This document shows positions 62,655 through 64,000 of a DNA stretch of 64,000 nt, in pieces. The DNA comes from Clostridia bacterium (lineage in GTDB: Bacteria; Bacillota; Clostridia; Christensenellales; Borkfalkiaceae): positions 4,242 to 68,241 of the forward strand of contig CAAGHC010000030.1 in assembly GCA_900769565.1 (NCBI GenBank), written 5' to 3'. Position 1 is the stretch's first letter, and every line of letters starts with the position of its first letter. Made by a program: the position numbers and the translations under genes. The notes under the pieces are model-generated. The model worked only from the letters and a program-made list of their open reading frames with translations, did not search any database and had not been told where the DNA came from.

Positions 62655-63764
62655 ATGGTATCACTTATTCTTACGTGCGCTGGGAAAGGCTCTCGTGCAG
62701 GTTTTAACGAAAACAAAATTTGGGAACTTATAGACGGGCAAACGGTGGTTGACAAGGCGCTTTGCACTTTTAGTGATAGTGGTCTTATAGACCAAATCGT
62801 TATTACGGCAAACGAAACCGATTTTGAAAAACTTCTTTCCCTTTACGGTGATAAACACACAGTTGTTCTAGGTGGTAGCACTAGAACTCAATCGGTAATC
62901 AATGCGCTTTCTTTAGTCACGGGCGACGTCGTGCTTATTCACGACGGTGCTAGGCCCTTTGTTTCTAATAAAATTATTGCCGATTGTATTGAGTGCGCCC
63001 AACAGCACGGTAGCGCTATCCCCGTATTCCCTACTCGTGACACCATGCTCGTTTCAGACGGAAACGTGGTTAATAATTATTTAGGAAAAAGTGAGCTTTA
63101 CGCCGTACAAACCCCACAAGGCTTTAACACTAACCATATAAAGGACGCGTACGCGCGCGTGGGCGACAAAACTTTTAACGACGACGGAGAAGTTTATCAA
63201 GAGTTTATAGGCGACCTTCACGTTTATCAAGGTGAAACACAAAACGTTAAACTTACGTATCCCGAAGATTTTAAGTCTAAAGCCAAAGATTGTCGTTTTG
63301 GCGTGGGTTTTGACTGCCACAGGTTGGTTGAAAACCGTGCGCTTATTTTGGGTGGCGTTACTATCCCCCACGATAAAGGGCTTTTAGGACATTCCGATGC
63401 AGACGTACTTACACACGCTATCATGGATGCAATTTTATCTGCTTTAGCGCTACGTGATATCGGGTATCACTTTAGCGATAAAGACCCTACTTATAAAGAC
63501 GCTTGTAGCATGAACCTTCTACAAAGAGTACTTGAAATGATAGACGAAAAAGGTTATAAAGTGAAAACCGTATCAGCGTCGATTATGGCAGAAAAACCAA
63601 AACTTCTAAAACATATCCCTAACGTTACCAAAAACCTTGCGAACGCACTCACTATAGACGAACGTGACGTTGGTATTACGGCAACTACACTTGAAGGCTT
63701 GGGCTTTGTCGGAAGAGAAGAAGGAATTTGCGTGCACGCAACAGCCGTTTTAATAGAGAAATAA
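62655..63764 (+). CDS. ispDF: Bifunctional IspD-IspF (MEP pathway)
   Basis: 369 aa. Residues 1-210 are 2-C-methyl-D-erythritol 4-phosphate cytidylyltransferase: LILTCAGKGSRAG, GGSTRTQSVINAL, LIHDGARPFVS, AVQTPQGF and NVKLTYPEDF. Residues 215-369 are 2-C-methyl-D-erythritol 2,4-cyclodiphosphate synthase: GVGFDCHRL, GLLGHSDADVLTHAIMDAILSALALRDIGYHFSD and GITATTLEGLGFVGREEGI. The metal-binding Asp and His residues of IspF are kept. The fusion joins two non-consecutive steps (IspE acts in between). ATG 62655. Confidence 0.96.
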   Translation: MVSLILTCAGKGSRAGFNENKIWELIDGQTVVDKALCTFSDSGLIDQIVITANETDFEKLLSLYGDKHTVVLGGSTRTQSVINALSLVTGDVVLIHDGARPFVSNKIIADCIECAQQHGSAIPVFPTRDTMLVSDGNVVNNYLGKSELYAVQTPQGFNTNHIKDAYARVGDKTFNDDGEVYQEFIGDLHVYQGETQNVKLTYPEDFKSKAKDCRFGVGFDCHRLVENRALILGGVTIPHDKGLLGHSDADVLTHAIMDAILSALALRDIGYHFSDKDPTYKDACSMNLLQRVLEMIDEKGYKVKTVSASIMAEKPKLLKHIPNVTKNLANALTIDERDVGITATTLEGLGFVGREEGICVHATAVLIEK

Positions 63765-63824
63765 AATTGAAAAATAAAAATTTTTAAAATTTTAAAAAAA
63801 ATTACAAAAATCGCAAAAATATAA

Positions 63825-63853
63825 TTGACAAGTGAGTAGAATTTGGATATAAT
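63825..63853 (+). promoter_or_regulatory. Promoter of tRNA-Met
   Basis: TTGACA (63825-63830), 17 bases, TATAAT (63848-63853): perfect consensus, 43 bases before the tRNA. Confidence 0.9.
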
Positions 63854-63896
63854 ACATAAGCATTTATCGAAAAGCGTTTCGAAAATTGCCAGACAT

Positions 63897-63973
63897 GGCG
63901 GCGTAGCTTAGCTGGTTAGAGCGGCCGGTTCATACCCGGCAGGTCGTTGGTTCGAATCTGACCGCCGCTACCA
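63897..63973 (+). tRNA. tRNA-Met (CAT), elongator type
   Basis: 77 bases with CCA encoded. Acceptor GGCGGCG/CGCCGCT (one G-U pair), D arm GCTTAGCTGGTTAGAGC, anticodon arm GCCGG-TTCATAC-CCGGC with CAT, T arm with GTTCGAAT. The acceptor and CTGG/TTAGAGC D-arm resemble the elongator tRNA-Met of B. subtilis, not the initiator (no mispaired first base, no GGG/CCC anticodon stem). A tRNA-Ile2 with modified CAT is less likely. Confidence 0.92.
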
Positions 63974-64000
63974 CGTAAAATAAGCGGCACAGCGTGTCGG

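Overview
The window is AT-rich Bacillota DNA, most likely from a Clostridia-type, endospore-forming (or formerly spore-forming) gut lineage. The evidence is the pair short HisG plus HisZ, a YerC/HisR regulator, AddAB instead of RecBCD, a THF riboswitch before folT, consensus TTGACA/TATAAT promoters, AGGAGG ribosome sites, and sporulation genes (sigG, ylmC, a SpoIIQ-like peptidase and a YwmB-like protein). I cannot name a genus.

Layout. 1-4.8 kb: histidine operon (hisR-hisZ-hisG-hisD-hisC-hisB, minus strand). 4.8-13.1 kb: an eight-gene aromatic amino acid operon (aroF-tyrA-aroB-aroA-aroC-pheA-aroEK fusion-aroQ) behind a leader-peptide attenuator with a Tyr-Phe-Tyr-Phe-Tyr-Phe run. 13.1-20 kb: ABC-2 exporter, YihY/BrkB membrane protein, PfkB sugar kinase, EF-G-like GTPase, and YlmC with a Pro-Cys tail. 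20-25.3 kb: sigG, the forespore sigma factor gene, cut in two by a 4,485-bp element. 25.4-33.4 kb: folT with THF riboswitch, a DUF421/DUF4363 pair, nagA, queH, an S51 peptidase, a CpsB/CpsD phosphatase-kinase pair and a repeat lipoprotein. 33.5-48.3 kb: addBA, lipoproteins, YitT, M1 and M23 peptidases and proteins of unknown function. 48.5-64 kb: hup, an SDR, then rpoB-rpoC and rpsL-rpsG-fusA-tuf (minus strand), rqcP-ispDF and elongator tRNA-Met.

The main finding is the interrupted sigG. Residues 1-94 of SigG lie at 25323-25042 and residues 96-257 at 20553-20065, in the same orientation. Joining them across a shared CC dinucleotide restores one 257-codon reading frame through the conserved STYAVPM-IIGEI segment. 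The joined ends of the excised element form an imperfect inverted repeat centred exactly on that CC, as expected for an attP of a large serine recombinase. The element carries such a recombinase, but with its middle deleted, plus tnpV, a small ribbon-helix-helix-type gene, a frameshifted cysteine-rich surface protein and a repeat protein directly behind the sigG 5' half. This is the arrangement of the sigK skin element, here in sigG. The damaged recombinase suggests that it is now stuck or needs a recombinase in trans.

Second in interest are the attenuator of the aromatic operon and a recurring design in which the 3' arm of a terminator hairpin also holds the ribosome site of the next gene (folT, the M1 peptidase, the YwmB-like gene). 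All calls were made by reading the sequence; no database search or folding program was run.
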